Counted from the first letter of the stretch, positions 50,708 to 59,703 are shown. The stretch is DNA of 64,000 nt from Ferranicluibacter quercicola (GCF_021168455.1 NZ_JAJOZR010000011.1:124001-188000), one strand, 5' to 3'. The notes: generated by a model from the sequence alone, not told the origin. Numbers and translations: made by a program.

Positions 50708-51900
50708 GAAAGTCTCCGTCCAGCCGCACTGTCCCAGCCGGGAGCCAGGCGGACATGTTTGATCGCGCGACGATGGTAGGTATAGGCGAGGTGCAGCGTC
50801 CCGTCCGGCTCCTCGAGCAGCCAGGGATAGGACATTTCCTTGTTGCGGCCGTCGATGGAATCGTTCGACAGGCAGGTTCCCGGCCCCGTTTCGATAACGA
50901 GCCGTTCCGGGAACGTCAGGCCGTCATCGGTCGAGAGGCAGAGGGCGACCGGTGCCCGCGGTACGCCCCAGACCGGCACGCAGCCGCCCGTGGGGTCCGC
51001 ATCCGGCCGGTCGTCCGCCTCGCCGAGCTCGTCATAGAGCGAGGCGCGACGCTCCGACGACTGACTGGCATTGACGGGGTTGCAGATGATGGCGAGCCGG
51101 CCATCCCGCAGGCGGGTGGCGGCGATGGAGGAATTGTTGTTCGGCACATCCGTGGGGGCAGGCGCCGACCATGTCCGTCCGCCGTCCGTCGTCTCGGTGC
51201 GATAAATGAAATCGGCCTGCCGGCGGCGGAAGAAGGCGGCGTAGCGGTCTTCTCCGAGGCGGACCGGCCCGAGATGGACGCACCCGACGGAGGCGTCGAT
51301 ATCCTGCAGTCGCCATGTTTCGCCGCCATCTCCGGAGATCGCGACGGCGGCGGTGTCGTGGCTGCCGTTCCATTTCTGGTTCGGTCGCTGGATGCAGCGG
51401 AAGATCGGCAACAGCCAGGCGCCATCCGCCCGGACGACGATGCCGGCGCGCACGAAGCAGCCGCGCGGCAGGTCGAGATAGCGCCCGCCCGGCGCGGTGA
51501 GCACGAGCGGATCGTCGGCATCGCGAAAGACCTCGACCATCCGGATCCGGCATTCATCCTGATTTCCGGAGGGCTGTGCGGTGTGGAACAGCCACAGCCT
51601 GCCGTCCGGCGCGGCGAAGACCATCGGGTTCTGCTCGGAATGAGCCGGATCGTGGCTCAACCGCTGCGGCGGCCCCCAGGCCGATGCGCCTTTGGGGAGC
51701 ACGCAGGCAAAGATCGAAATATCCGACTTTCCTTCCAGCGTACCGCCGAACCAGGCGCAGACGAGCGCGCCGTCCTCCAGGCGATGCAGAAAGGCGGCGT
51801 GGTTCTGAATCATCGGCGAGGGAAGCAGGGCTTCGTCCCGCCCTGAGGCCACGGGTAAAAGGGCTCCGCTCATGCCGCGGGCGATGTCTTCGGGATTCAT
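50704..51900 (-). CDS. Intracellular sialidase-fold (BNR/Asp-box) protein
   Basis: The 398-residue protein is a six-bladed propeller of the exo-sialidase type. Three Asp boxes are seen: SGDGGETW, TTDGGRTW and STDDGLTF, with further blade motifs such as GALVCAWFGGTLEG. No signal peptide is present, so it works in the cytoplasm on an imported compound. Members of this family are often called sialidase but many act on other sugar acids or are lyases, so the substrate is open. The start at 51900 is preferred because GGAGG lies five bases ahead; an ATG at 51912 exists. It is first in a three-gene operon. Confidence 0.82.
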   Translation of the reverse strand: MNPEDIARGMSGALLPVASGRDEALLPSPMIQNHAAFLHRLEDGALVCAWFGGTLEGKSDISIFACVLPKGASAWGPPQRLSHDPAHSEQNPMVFAAPDGRLWLFHTAQPSGNQDECRIRMVEVFRDADDPLVLTAPGGRYLDLPRGCFVRAGIVVRADGAWLLPIFRCIQRPNQKWNGSHDTAAVAISGDGGETWRLQDIDASVGCVHLGPVRLGEDRYAAFFRRRQADFIYRTETTDGGRTWSAPAPTDVPNNNSSIAATRLRDGRLAIICNPVNASQSSERRASLYDELGEADDRPDADPTGGCVPVWGVPRAPVALCLSTDDGLTFPERLVIETGPGTCLSNDSIDGRNKEMSYPWLLEEPDGTLHLAYTYHRRAIKHVRLAPGWDSAAGRRLS

Positions 51901-52221
51901 CTCGTCCTCCATGGCCGCCAAAAGTCACGGAATTTGTCTAGTTGTCAAGTTTTGCAATGTCAAAGAAGCGTGGTATTCTCAACCTCTAAAATATTATTGT
52001 GCTGAAAATATTGATTTATTTCACGGAAAATTTTTTGTGAGAAATGACATTCGAAATTAATTTGACAAACTCGTGGTGAGGTCCGATGGTATGGCCAGCC
52101 TAAGCGAGAGGAAGCTCGGGACAACGCACATGCCGGCCGGACGTTTCGAGCGGCAGCGCGACATCCATGCTCCGAGAGGGCCAGGGTCGCGGTCAACGGA
52201 TGGAAGAGGGAGGAGATTATC
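51901..52221. other. AT-rich divergent control region of the acid-sugar cluster
   Basis: This 321-base region separates the sialidase-like operon from the ABC transporter operon and is clearly AT-rich between 51930 and 52070. It contains a direct repeat TTGTC-TAG-TTGTC (51934-51946), a TTGACA box on each strand (51948-51943 minus; 52062-52067 plus) and an imperfect inverted repeat around 52019-52042. These are plausible regulator sites; the -10 elements are weak. Confidence 0.45.
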
Positions 52222-53721
52222 GTGAAGAAAACACTGATTCTCGGCGCGCTGATGATGTGCACCGCCTTGACGCCGGCATTTGCCGCGTCCGGCCCGGTCA
52301 AGATCGTGTTGGCTGAAGAGGCCGACCTGCTGGAGCCCTGCATGGCGACCCGCTCGAACATTGGGCGCGTGATCATGCAGAATGTCAGCGAGACGCTGAC
52401 GGAACTCGACGTGCGCGGACAGCAGGGCGTCACCCCGCGGCTGGCCGAAAAGTGGGAGCAGAACGCCGACGGTTCCTGGCGTTTCCATCTCCGCCAGGGC
52501 GTCACCTTCTCCGACGGCACGGCCTTCGATGCCAAGGACGTGAAGCACAGCTTCGACCGGATCTTCAGCGACAAGAACGCCTGCGAATCCCGCCGGTATT
52601 TCGGCGGCATGAAGATCGAGGCGAAGATCGTCGACGATCATACGGTCGATTTCAACGCGGATCCCGTTCAGCCGATCCTGCCGCTCCTGATGTCGCTTGT
52701 CACCATCGTTCCCGAGGAGACGCCGCTGGAGTTCATCCGCGAGCCCGTCGGCACCGGACCGTACAAGCTCACCAACTGGACGCCGGGCCAGCAGATCGTG
52801 CTGACCGCCCGCGACGACTACTGGGGCGCAAAGCCCGACGTGACGGAAGCGACCTATCTGTTCCGCGCCGATCCGTCCGTTCGCGCCGCGATGGTGCAGG
52901 CCGGCGAGGCGGATCTCGCGCCGTCGATCTCGCAGCTCGAAGCGACCAATGCGGCCACCGACCTGTCCTATCTCGACAGCGAGACCGTCTATCTGCGCAT
53001 CGACCACAACATTCCGCCGCTCTCCGACGTGCGCGTCCGGCGTGCGCTGAACCTTGCGATCGACCGTCAGGCGTTCCTCGGAACGCTCGTGCCGGAAAGC
53101 GCAGTTCTCGCCACGGCCATCGTGCCGCCGACGACGCTCGGCTGGAACCCGGATGTGAAGCAATTCCCGTTCGATCCCGAAGGCGCAAAGAAGCTGCTCG
53201 CGGAAGCCAAGGCCGATGGCGTGCCGGTGGAGACGCCCATCGAGGTCATCGCCCGGTCGGCGAACTTCCCGAACGTCACGGAAATCATGGAAGCCATCCA
53301 GGGCCAGCTCCAGGATGTCGGCTTCAAAATCAATCTGAAGTTCGTCGAAGTGGCCGAGCACGAGGGCTACTATTCCAAGCCTTTCAAGGAAGGCCGCGGC
53401 CCGCAGATCGTCGCCGCCATGCATGACAACTCGAAGGGCGATCCGTCGTTTTCGATGTTCTTCAAATATGCCACGGAAGGCACGCAGTCCGGCTTCTCCG
53501 ATCCGAAGGTGGACGACCTGATCAAGCGGGCCTCGGCTGCCGTCGGCGACGAGCGGGCCAAGCTTTGGTCCGAAGTCATCGCCTACCTTCACGACGATGT
53601 GGTGGCCGATGTCCTGCTCTTCCACATGGTCGGCTTCGCCCGTGTCTCCGAGCGTCTGACGTTTACGCCGACGATCGCAACGAACTCGACGCTCCAGCTG
53701 TCCGAGATCAAGATCAAGTAA
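52222..53721 (+). CDS. ABC transporter substrate-binding protein, SBP_bac_5 family
   Basis: This 499-residue periplasmic protein delivers a solute to the peptide/nickel-type importer that follows. It has a signal peptide (KKTLILGALMMCTALTPAFAA) without a lipobox, then the family motifs TELDVRGQQGVTPRLAEKWEQNADGSWRFHLRQGVTFSDGTAFDAKDVKHSFDRI and VRVRRALNLAIDRQAFL. Despite the peptide-type fold, many relatives bind oligosaccharides or glycosides. The context of sialidase-fold hydrolase and aldolase genes favours a carbohydrate. The start is a GTG with GAGGAG ahead. Confidence 0.92.
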   Translation: MKKTLILGALMMCTALTPAFAASGPVKIVLAEEADLLEPCMATRSNIGRVIMQNVSETLTELDVRGQQGVTPRLAEKWEQNADGSWRFHLRQGVTFSDGTAFDAKDVKHSFDRIFSDKNACESRRYFGGMKIEAKIVDDHTVDFNADPVQPILPLLMSLVTIVPEETPLEFIREPVGTGPYKLTNWTPGQQIVLTARDDYWGAKPDVTEATYLFRADPSVRAAMVQAGEADLAPSISQLEATNAATDLSYLDSETVYLRIDHNIPPLSDVRVRRALNLAIDRQAFLGTLVPESAVLATAIVPPTTLGWNPDVKQFPFDPEGAKKLLAEAKADGVPVETPIEVIARSANFPNVTEIMEAIQGQLQDVGFKINLKFVEVAEHEGYYSKPFKEGRGPQIVAAMHDNSKGDPSFSMFFKYATEGTQSGFSDPKVDDLIKRASAAVGDERAKLWSEVIAYLHDDVVADVLLFHMVGFARVSERLTFTPTIATNSTLQLSEIKIK

Positions 53722-53729
53722 GGCCGGAT

Positions 53730-53784
53730 GGCGGGCGCTTCGCCGCCCGCCACGGCAGCACGGCAGCGGCGGGATGATCCCGCC
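53730..53784 (+). promoter_or_regulatory. Two intercistronic hairpins after the binding-protein gene
   Basis: GGCGGGCG with CGCCCGCC (53730-53751) and GGCGGGA-TGA-TCCCGCC (53768-53784) are two perfect stems in the 96-base gap. They probably stabilise the binding-protein mRNA or reduce read-through, giving more binding protein than permease. Confidence 0.55.
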
Positions 53785-53817
53785 GTCTCATGCCGCAGAG
53801 TTTCTGGCGAGGATGCC

Positions 53818-54732
53818 ATGTTAAGCTTCATTCGAAAACGCGCCATCGCCAGCCTGATCTCCCTCGTCGGATTGATCGTGCTGGTGTTCTTTCTTTCGCG
53901 GCTGACCGGCGATCCGGCCGCGCTCTTCCTGCCCGTCGAGGCTTCGGCCGAACTGAAGCAGCAGTTCCGCGAGCTGCATGGGCTCAACGATCCGCTGATG
54001 GTGCAATTCGCGCATTATGTCGGCGATGTCCTCACCGGCAATTTCGGCGAGTCGCTGCGCAAGGCGCGTCCGGCGCTCGACGTGGTGCTCGAAGCCTTCG
54101 TGTGGACGCTCTGGCTTGCCGCCATCACCATGTCGCTCGTCACGGGCGCGGCCATCCTCGTCGGTTCGCTCGCCGCCTTTCGCGCGGGCGGCTTCTTCGA
54201 CCGCTTCTCGTCGATCGTCTCGCTCATCGGCGCTTCCGTGCCGGATTTCTGGCTCGCGATCGTCGCGATCGTCGTTTTCTCGGTCAATCTCGCCTGGCTC
54301 CCCACGTCGGGCACGGGCTCGATCTGGCACTGGATCCTGCCGATCTGCGTGCTCTTCGTGCGGCCCTTCGGCATCATTGTCCAGATCGTGCGCGGCTCGA
54401 TGATCGGGGCGCTCTCGTCCGCCTATGTCAAGACGGCGCGGGCGAAGGGCGTGAAGTCTGGGCCGATCATTTTCATCCACGCGCTGCGCAACGCCATGCT
54501 GCCGATCATTACCGTCATCGGCGACCAGGCTGCCAGCCTGCTCAACGGTGCCGTCATCGTCGAGACGATCTTCGGCTTTCCCGGCGTCGGCAAGCTGATG
54601 ATCGACAGCATCCTGCAGCGGGACTTCAACGTCGTGCTGGCGGCGATCCTGGTCACAGCACTCGCGATCTTCCTCATGAACCTGTTGATCGACCTCGCCT
54701 ATGCGCTGCTCGATCCGCGCATCCGGCATTGA
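53818..54732 (+). CDS. ABC transporter permease, DppB type
   Basis: The 304-residue protein is the first membrane subunit of the importer. About six helices are seen, with the N-terminal IASLISLVGLIVLVFFLSRLTGDPAALFLP and the cytoplasmic EAA loop KTARAKGVKSGPIIFIHALRNAMLPIITVIG that docks to the ATPase. ETIFGFPGVGKLMIDSILQRDF near the end is typical of DppB/OppB. The start at 53818 has GAGGA ahead; longer frames upstream cross the hairpins. Confidence 0.93.
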   Translation: MLSFIRKRAIASLISLVGLIVLVFFLSRLTGDPAALFLPVEASAELKQQFRELHGLNDPLMVQFAHYVGDVLTGNFGESLRKARPALDVVLEAFVWTLWLAAITMSLVTGAAILVGSLAAFRAGGFFDRFSSIVSLIGASVPDFWLAIVAIVVFSVNLAWLPTSGTGSIWHWILPICVLFVRPFGIIVQIVRGSMIGALSSAYVKTARAKGVKSGPIIFIHALRNAMLPIITVIGDQAASLLNGAVIVETIFGFPGVGKLMIDSILQRDFNVVLAAILVTALAIFLMNLLIDLAYALLDPRIRH

Positions 54733-54742
54733 GGAGAGACGC

Positions 54743-55666
54743 ATGACGCTCCAGACCATCGACGCGCCGCTGTCCGAAGACCCATCCTTCCTCGTGCGCA
54801 TGGGCCGCATGCTGTGGGCCGACAAGTTCGCGCTGTGTGCCGCGCTCTTCCTTCTGATCGTCCTGCTCCTCGCCATCATCGGCCCACACTGGCTGGGCGA
54901 TCTCGCGACCAAACAGAACCTGCGCGGCCGCAACGCCGCCCCGTTCGACTGGGAGCGCGGCTGGGTGTGGTGGATGGGTGCCGACGCGCTCGGACGGCCG
55001 CTGCTCGCCCGCATCGTCGTGGCGACGCAGAACACGCTGATGGTCGCGGCAGGCGCCGTTGCCATCTCCTCCATCACCGGCACGCTGCTCGGCCTCATCG
55101 CCGGCTTCTCCTCGCCGCGCGTCAACCAGATCATTATGCGACTGGCCGACGTGATCATGTCGTTCCCGTCGCTGCTGATCGCGGTCATCGTGCTCTACGT
55201 TCTCGGCGCCTCGATCCTCAACCTCATGCTGGTGCTCGCCATCACGCGCATCCCCGTCTATCTCCGCACCACGCGGGCCGAGGTGCTGGAAATCCGCGAG
55301 CGGATGTTCGTGCAAGCCGCGCGGGTCATGGGCGCGTCCAGCAAGCGCATCCTCTTCCGCCACATTCTGCCCGTGGTGCTGCCGACGCTGACGACGCTGG
55401 CGACGCTCGATTTCGCCTATGTCATGCTCGCCGAAAGCGCGCTGTCCTTCCTCGGCATCGGTATCCAGCCGCCGGAAATCACCTGGGGCCTGATGATCGC
55501 GCAGGGGCGCCAGTACCTGCAGAATGCCTGGTGGCTGTCGTTCTGGCCGGGCCTTGCCATCATTCTCACGACCATGTCGCTGAATCTCCTGTCCAACTGG
55601 ATGCGGATCGCGCTCGATCCCGTGCAACGCTGGCGCCTCGAAATGAAGGGTCGCAAACATGGCTGA
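54743..55666 (+). CDS. ABC transporter permease, DppC type
   Basis: The second membrane subunit has 307 residues. It shows the DppC-type opening helix (FALCAALFLLIVLLLAIIGPHWLG), the GADALGRPLLARIVVATQNTLMVA segment after it, and the EAA loop QAARVMGASSKRILFRHILPVVLPTL. The C-terminal LSFLGIGIQPPEITWGLMIAQGRQYL is characteristic. The start has GAGGAGA ahead. Its last eight bases overlap the ATPase gene. Confidence 0.93.
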   Translation: MTLQTIDAPLSEDPSFLVRMGRMLWADKFALCAALFLLIVLLLAIIGPHWLGDLATKQNLRGRNAAPFDWERGWVWWMGADALGRPLLARIVVATQNTLMVAAGAVAISSITGTLLGLIAGFSSPRVNQIIMRLADVIMSFPSLLIAVIVLYVLGASILNLMLVLAITRIPVYLRTTRAEVLEIRERMFVQAARVMGASSKRILFRHILPVVLPTLTTLATLDFAYVMLAESALSFLGIGIQPPEITWGLMIAQGRQYLQNAWWLSFWPGLAIILTTMSLNLLSNWMRIALDPVQRWRLEMKGRKHG

Positions 55667-57275
55667 CCATCTCCTGGAGGTCCGCAACCTCTCCGTGGAA
55701 TTCCACACCGCCGTCGGCGTCGTGAAGGCGGTTCGCGACATCTCCTACCATCTGGATCGCGGCGAGACGCTGGCCATTCTCGGCGAGAGCGGCTCGGGCA
55801 AGTCCGTCTCGTCCTCCGCCATCATGAACCTCATCGACATGCCGCCGGGGCGGATCAGCGGCGGGCAGATCCTGCTCGACGGCGTCGATCTGCTGACCAT
55901 GCCGGCGCAGGCGCGGCGCGAGGTCAACGGCCGGCGCATCGCCATGATCTTTCAGGATCCGCTGAGCCACCTCAATCCGGTCTACACCGTGGGCTGGCAG
56001 ATCCGCGAGGCGCTGACGGCGCATGGGACGGATGGCGCCAAGGCGCAGGCCGAAGCCCTGCGGCTGATGGGCCGCGTCGGCATTCCCGACCCGGAGCGCT
56101 CGCTCGACAAGTATCCGCACGAGTTCTCCGGCGGCCAGCGCCAGCGCGTCATGATCGCCATGGCGCTCGCGCTGCGGCCGGACCTGCTGATCGCGGACGA
56201 GCCGACGACTGCGCTCGACGTGACCGTGCAGGCGGAGGTTCTGGCGCTGCTCGAAGAGCTGCAGCGGGAAACCGGCATGGCGATCCTGATCATCACCCAC
56301 GATCTCGGCGTCGTCGCCGAGGTCGCCGACCGCGTCGTCGTGATGGAGAAGGGGCAGCTGGTCGAAAGCGGTACGGTGCGCGACGTCTACCGCAATCCCC
56401 AGCATCCCTATACCCGCAAGCTGATCGCGGCCGCCCCCGGAAAGGGCGAGATGCACGCGCCTCTGCTCCGGGTCGAGCCCGTGCTGCAGGTGCGCGACGC
56501 CCGCAAGACCTATGGCGCCTTCGACGCGCTGAAGGGCGTCTCGTTCGATCTGATGCCCGGCGAGACGCTGGCGGTGGTGGGTGAGAGCGGATCGGGTAAA
56601 TCGACGCTGGCGCGCATCCTGCTGCGCCTTGACGAGCCGACCAGCGGCAGCGCGCTGTGGAAGGGCAGGGACCTTTTCCAGATGGGCGCTGCGGAACTCT
56701 ACAAGCTGCGGCGCGACCTGCAGATGGTCTTTCAGGACCCGACGCAATCGCTGAACCCGCGCATGACCGTCTACCAGCTCGTGTCGGAAGCCTGGGTCAT
56801 CCATCCGGATATCCTGCCCAAGGCCAAATGGCGCGCCCGCGTGGCGGAGCTCCTGGTGCAGGTCGGCCTCGGCCCGGAGCATATGGGGCGGTACCCGCAC
56901 CAGTTTTCCGGCGGGCAGCGGCAGCGCATCGCGATTGCGCGGGCCCTGGCGCTGGAGCCGCAGCTCATCATCTGCGACGAGGCTGTCTCCGCGCTCGACG
57001 TGTCGGTACAGGCGCAGGTGATCGCGCTTCTCGACAATCTTCGCAAGACCATGGGCATCGCCTTCATCTTCATCGCGCACGACCTGCCGGTGGTGCGGGA
57101 CTTCGCCGACCATGTGATGGTGATGCAGAACGGCAAGGTGGTGGAACTCGGCACCGTTCGCGAGGTCTTCGAGACCCCGCGCGAGGCCTATACGCAGGCG
57201 CTGCTCGCGGCCGGTCTCAACCCCGACCCCGACGTCCAGGCCGCCCATCGCGCCGCCCGCCTCCAGCGGGCCTGA
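55659..57275 (+). CDS. Fused dual-domain ABC ATPase (DppD-DppF type)
   Basis: This 538-residue protein joins the two ATPases of a peptide-type importer, as in GsiA. The first domain has Walker A GESGSGKSVSS, Q-loop FQDPLSHLNP, signature EFSGGQRQRVMIAMAL and Walker B LLIADEPTTALD. The second has GESGSGKSTLAR, FQDPTQSLNPR, QFSGGQRQRIAIARAL and LIICDEAVSALD; here the usual DEP is DEA. The oligopeptide-type C-terminal HPYTRKLIAAAP is present after the first domain. It overlaps the permease gene and precedes the aldolase gene by 45 bases. Confidence 0.94.
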   Translation: MADHLLEVRNLSVEFHTAVGVVKAVRDISYHLDRGETLAILGESGSGKSVSSSAIMNLIDMPPGRISGGQILLDGVDLLTMPAQARREVNGRRIAMIFQDPLSHLNPVYTVGWQIREALTAHGTDGAKAQAEALRLMGRVGIPDPERSLDKYPHEFSGGQRQRVMIAMALALRPDLLIADEPTTALDVTVQAEVLALLEELQRETGMAILIITHDLGVVAEVADRVVVMEKGQLVESGTVRDVYRNPQHPYTRKLIAAAPGKGEMHAPLLRVEPVLQVRDARKTYGAFDALKGVSFDLMPGETLAVVGESGSGKSTLARILLRLDEPTSGSALWKGRDLFQMGAAELYKLRRDLQMVFQDPTQSLNPRMTVYQLVSEAWVIHPDILPKAKWRARVAELLVQVGLGPEHMGRYPHQFSGGQRQRIAIARALALEPQLIICDEAVSALDVSVQAQVIALLDNLRKTMGIAFIFIAHDLPVVRDFADHVMVMQNGKVVELGTVREVFETPREAYTQALLAAGLNPDPDVQAAHRAARLQRA

Positions 57276-57320
57276 GGCCTGCGGCCCTTGCCGCACCAAT
57301 CGAGAATTCAGGAGAACGTC

Positions 57321-58208
57321 ATGTCCAAGAAAGCCTTCGTCGCGCTCGTCACCTGCTTCAACGACGATGAAACGATCAATTATGCCGCCACCCGCGCGCA
57401 GGTGCGCCGGCAGGTCGCGGCCGGCAACAACATCATGTGCGCCGGCACGAATGGCGACTTCTCGGCACTGACCTATGACGAGAAGGTGCGGTTGACGGAA
57501 GAGGTGGTGGACGAGGTCGGCGGCAAGGTCGATGTCATCGTCAATGCAGGCATGCCGGCGACCTTCGAGACGCTGAAGCTCGCCCGGGAATTCGACCGCA
57601 TCGGCGTGACCGGCATCGCCGTCATCACGCCCTTCTTCATCGCGTGCACGCAGGATGGCCTGATCCGGCATTTCTCGACGGTCGCGGATGCGGTGCAGAC
57701 GCCGGTCTATCTCTACGACATCCCCGCCCGCACGCAGAACCACATCGAGCCGGAAACGGCGCGGGCGCTGTCCGCGCATGGCAACATCGCCGGCATCAAG
57801 GATTCGGGCGGCGCCAAGGAGACGCTGGAGGCCTATCTCGCAGTCGGCAAAAGCGTCGAGGGCTTCGAGGTCTATTCCGGTCCGGACCATCTCGTGCTCT
57901 GGTCACTGCAGAACGGTGCCGCAGGCTGCATCTCCGGTCTCGGCAATGCCATGCCGGACGTGCTCTCCGGCATCCTCAACGCCTTCAACAGCGGCGATAT
58001 CGCCGAGGCGGAGCGCCAGCAGGCGATCTACACCGCATTCCGCACCGACCTCTACGCGCTCGGTTTTCCCCCGGCGCTGGTCAAGCGGGCGCTCTACCTC
58101 ACCGACCCCTCTGTCGGCGCCAGCCGCCAGCCGGCCTTGCTGCCCGACCGCGCGCAGGATGAAAAGATCGCCGTCATCCTTCAGCGCTACGGTCTCGCGA
58201 CGGCCTGA
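57321..58208 (+). CDS. DapA/NanA-family aldolase or lyase
   Basis: This 295-residue class I aldolase-fold protein belongs to the dihydrodipicolinate synthase/N-acetylneuraminate lyase superfamily. The Schiff-base Lys160 lies in IAGIKDSGG and the catalytic Tyr132 in YLYDIPARTQ. The carboxylate-binding loop reads AGTNGDFSALT, different from the GTTGE of true DapA. It probably cleaves a 2-keto-3-deoxy sugar acid to pyruvate and an aldehyde. It is the last gene of the transporter operon, so it acts on the imported compound or a product of it. AGGAGA precedes the ATG. Confidence 0.88.
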   Translation: MSKKAFVALVTCFNDDETINYAATRAQVRRQVAAGNNIMCAGTNGDFSALTYDEKVRLTEEVVDEVGGKVDVIVNAGMPATFETLKLAREFDRIGVTGIAVITPFFIACTQDGLIRHFSTVADAVQTPVYLYDIPARTQNHIEPETARALSAHGNIAGIKDSGGAKETLEAYLAVGKSVEGFEVYSGPDHLVLWSLQNGAAGCISGLGNAMPDVLSGILNAFNSGDIAEAERQQAIYTAFRTDLYALGFPPALVKRALYLTDPSVGASRQPALLPDRAQDEKIAVILQRYGLATA

Positions 58209-58261
58209 TCGGCGTTCTCGAGATTTCCCGCGGGACATCGCAAAAAGATGCCTGCTGCAAC

Positions 58262-58289
58262 TGGACAAGCCGGACGAAGGTCTTTATAC
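58262..58289 (+). promoter_or_regulatory. Promoter of tRNA-Lys copy 2
   Basis: TGGACA (58262-58267) and TTATAC (58284-58289), 16 bases apart, lie in a ~55-base stretch nearly identical to that ahead of tRNA copy 1. The distance from -10 to the tRNA is 54 bases here against 32 in copy 1. Confidence 0.7.
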
Positions 58290-58343
58290 GCCCGGTCACA
58301 CCGCAGCGATGCCGTGTGACACTGCGAACAAGCGGTGTGGGAT

Positions 58344-58419
<76 letters not shown>

Positions 58420-58600
58420 AACTCTTTTACGGCACATTGCGATGATGTTTGACCGCGCTTCCGGCGCGGTTTTCGTCGTTTCCGTCTACCTCGGTCCGGG
58501 TCCTGCGTCTCCCAGCGGCGCGCCGCCATTGTCTCTCCCTCCGTCCAATTCTGAAAGGGCTCGCGGCCGCGATTCCGATCCCAGCAACTCTTGCTGAAAT

Positions 58601-58627
58601 TCTCTGTATTTATTTTGTCGACAGAGA
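58601..58627. promoter_or_regulatory. Inverted repeat upstream of the deaminase gene
   Basis: TCTCTGT (58601-58607) and ACAGAGA (58621-58627) form a perfect 7-bp inverted repeat with 13 bases between. It overlaps a possible -35 (TTGTCG, 58615-58620), with TGCTAA (58638-58643) as -10 17 bases on. This looks like an operator. The rest of the 290 bases after the tRNA shows no gene. Confidence 0.45.
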
Positions 58628-58710
58628 TTGCTCGATTTGCTAATGCCTGTTCAACTGCGGGCAAGCGATGGGGAACATCGTCTTATCCGCGCTTCCCTAG
58701 GAGAGATGAG

Positions 58711-59646
58711 ATGACCGATTCCGTTTTCGCCGGCTGCATTCCCGCCCTAATGACGCCGTGCCTGCCCGATCGCACGCCGGACTTCGATGCGCTGGTGCGC
58801 AAGGGTCGCGAGCTGATCGATCTCGGCATGTCGGCCGTCGTCTATTGCGGATCGATGGGCGACTGGCCGCTCCTGACGGACGAACAGCGGCAGGAGGGCG
58901 TTCGGCGTCTGGTGGAGGCGGGCGTTCCCGTCATCGTCGGCACGGGCGCCGTCAGCACGGCCTCGGCTGCCGGGCATGCTGCGCATGCCGCGAAGGTCGG
59001 CGCCAAGGGGCTGATGGTCATTCCGCGGCTTCTGTCGCGCGGCTCGTCGCTCGCCGCCCAGAAGGATCACTTCTCGGCCGTTCTGAAAGCCGCCGACGGC
59101 CTGCCGGCCGTCATCTACAACAGCCCCTATTACGGCTTCGCCACCCGCGCCGATCTCTTCTTCGCTCTGCGCGCCAGCTTCTCGAATCTCGTCGGCTTCA
59201 AGGAGTTCGGCGGCAAGGCCGACATGACCTATGCGGCCGAGAACATCACCACCGGCGATGACGATCTCATCCTCATGGTGGGCGTCGATACGGGCGTCTA
59301 TCACGGCTTCGTCAATTGCGGCGCCGGCGGCGCCATCACCGGCATCGGCAATGCGCTTCCCAAGGAAGTCCTGCACCTCGTCGCGCTTTGCGAAAAGGCA
59401 GCGGCCGGCGACGCCGAGGCGCGCCGCGATGCGAAGGAGCTGGAAGAAGCGCTGTGGGTGCTTTCTACCTACGACGAAGGCCCGGACCTCGTCCTGCACT
59501 ACAAATATCTGATGGTGCTGAACGGCGACGCGGAGTACGAGCTTCACTTCAACGAGGGCGATGCGCTGAGCGCCTCGCAGCGTCGCCACATCGAGAACCA
59601 GTACACGCTGTTCAAGGCCTGGTACGCTTCGCGCTATCCCGCATAA
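58711..59646 (+). CDS. 1-pyrroline-4-hydroxy-2-carboxylate deaminase-like protein (DapA superfamily)
   Basis: The 311-residue protein has the DapA fold with Schiff-base Lys164 in NLVGFKEFGGKADM and Tyr136 in VIYNSPYYGFATRADLFFALR. These motifs, with VGVDTGVYHGFVNCGAGGAITGIGN, are those I know from the hydroxyproline-pathway deaminases of Pseudomonas and Sinorhizobium (LhpC/HypD), which convert the pyrroline to 2-oxoglutarate semialdehyde. The assignment rests on memory of family sequences. No other hydroxyproline genes are near, so it is isolated. The ATG at 58711 follows AGGAGAG. Confidence 0.7.
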   Translation: MTDSVFAGCIPALMTPCLPDRTPDFDALVRKGRELIDLGMSAVVYCGSMGDWPLLTDEQRQEGVRRLVEAGVPVIVGTGAVSTASAAGHAAHAAKVGAKGLMVIPRLLSRGSSLAAQKDHFSAVLKAADGLPAVIYNSPYYGFATRADLFFALRASFSNLVGFKEFGGKADMTYAAENITTGDDDLILMVGVDTGVYHGFVNCGAGGAITGIGNALPKEVLHLVALCEKAAAGDAEARRDAKELEEALWVLSTYDEGPDLVLHYKYLMVLNGDAEYELHFNEGDALSASQRRHIENQYTLFKAWYASRYPA

Positions 59647-59669
59647 AAAGCCTCGCCTGACGACATGAA

Positions 59670-59703
59670 AAAGCCCATGCCGCTAACATGCGGCATGGGC
59701 TTT
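59670..59703. terminator. Bidirectional terminator between convergent genes
   Basis: AAAGCCCATGCCGC (59670-59683) pairs perfectly over 14 bases with GCGGCATGGGCTTT (59690-59703). Read on the minus strand it ends in five T residues, so it is strong for the aldo/keto reductase and also usable for the deaminase gene. Confidence 0.82.

Noticed and set aside
55566..57890. Long minus-strand open frame opposite the ABC ATPase and aldolase genes
   Set aside because: Antisense to genes with complete catalytic motifs; no motif of its own.
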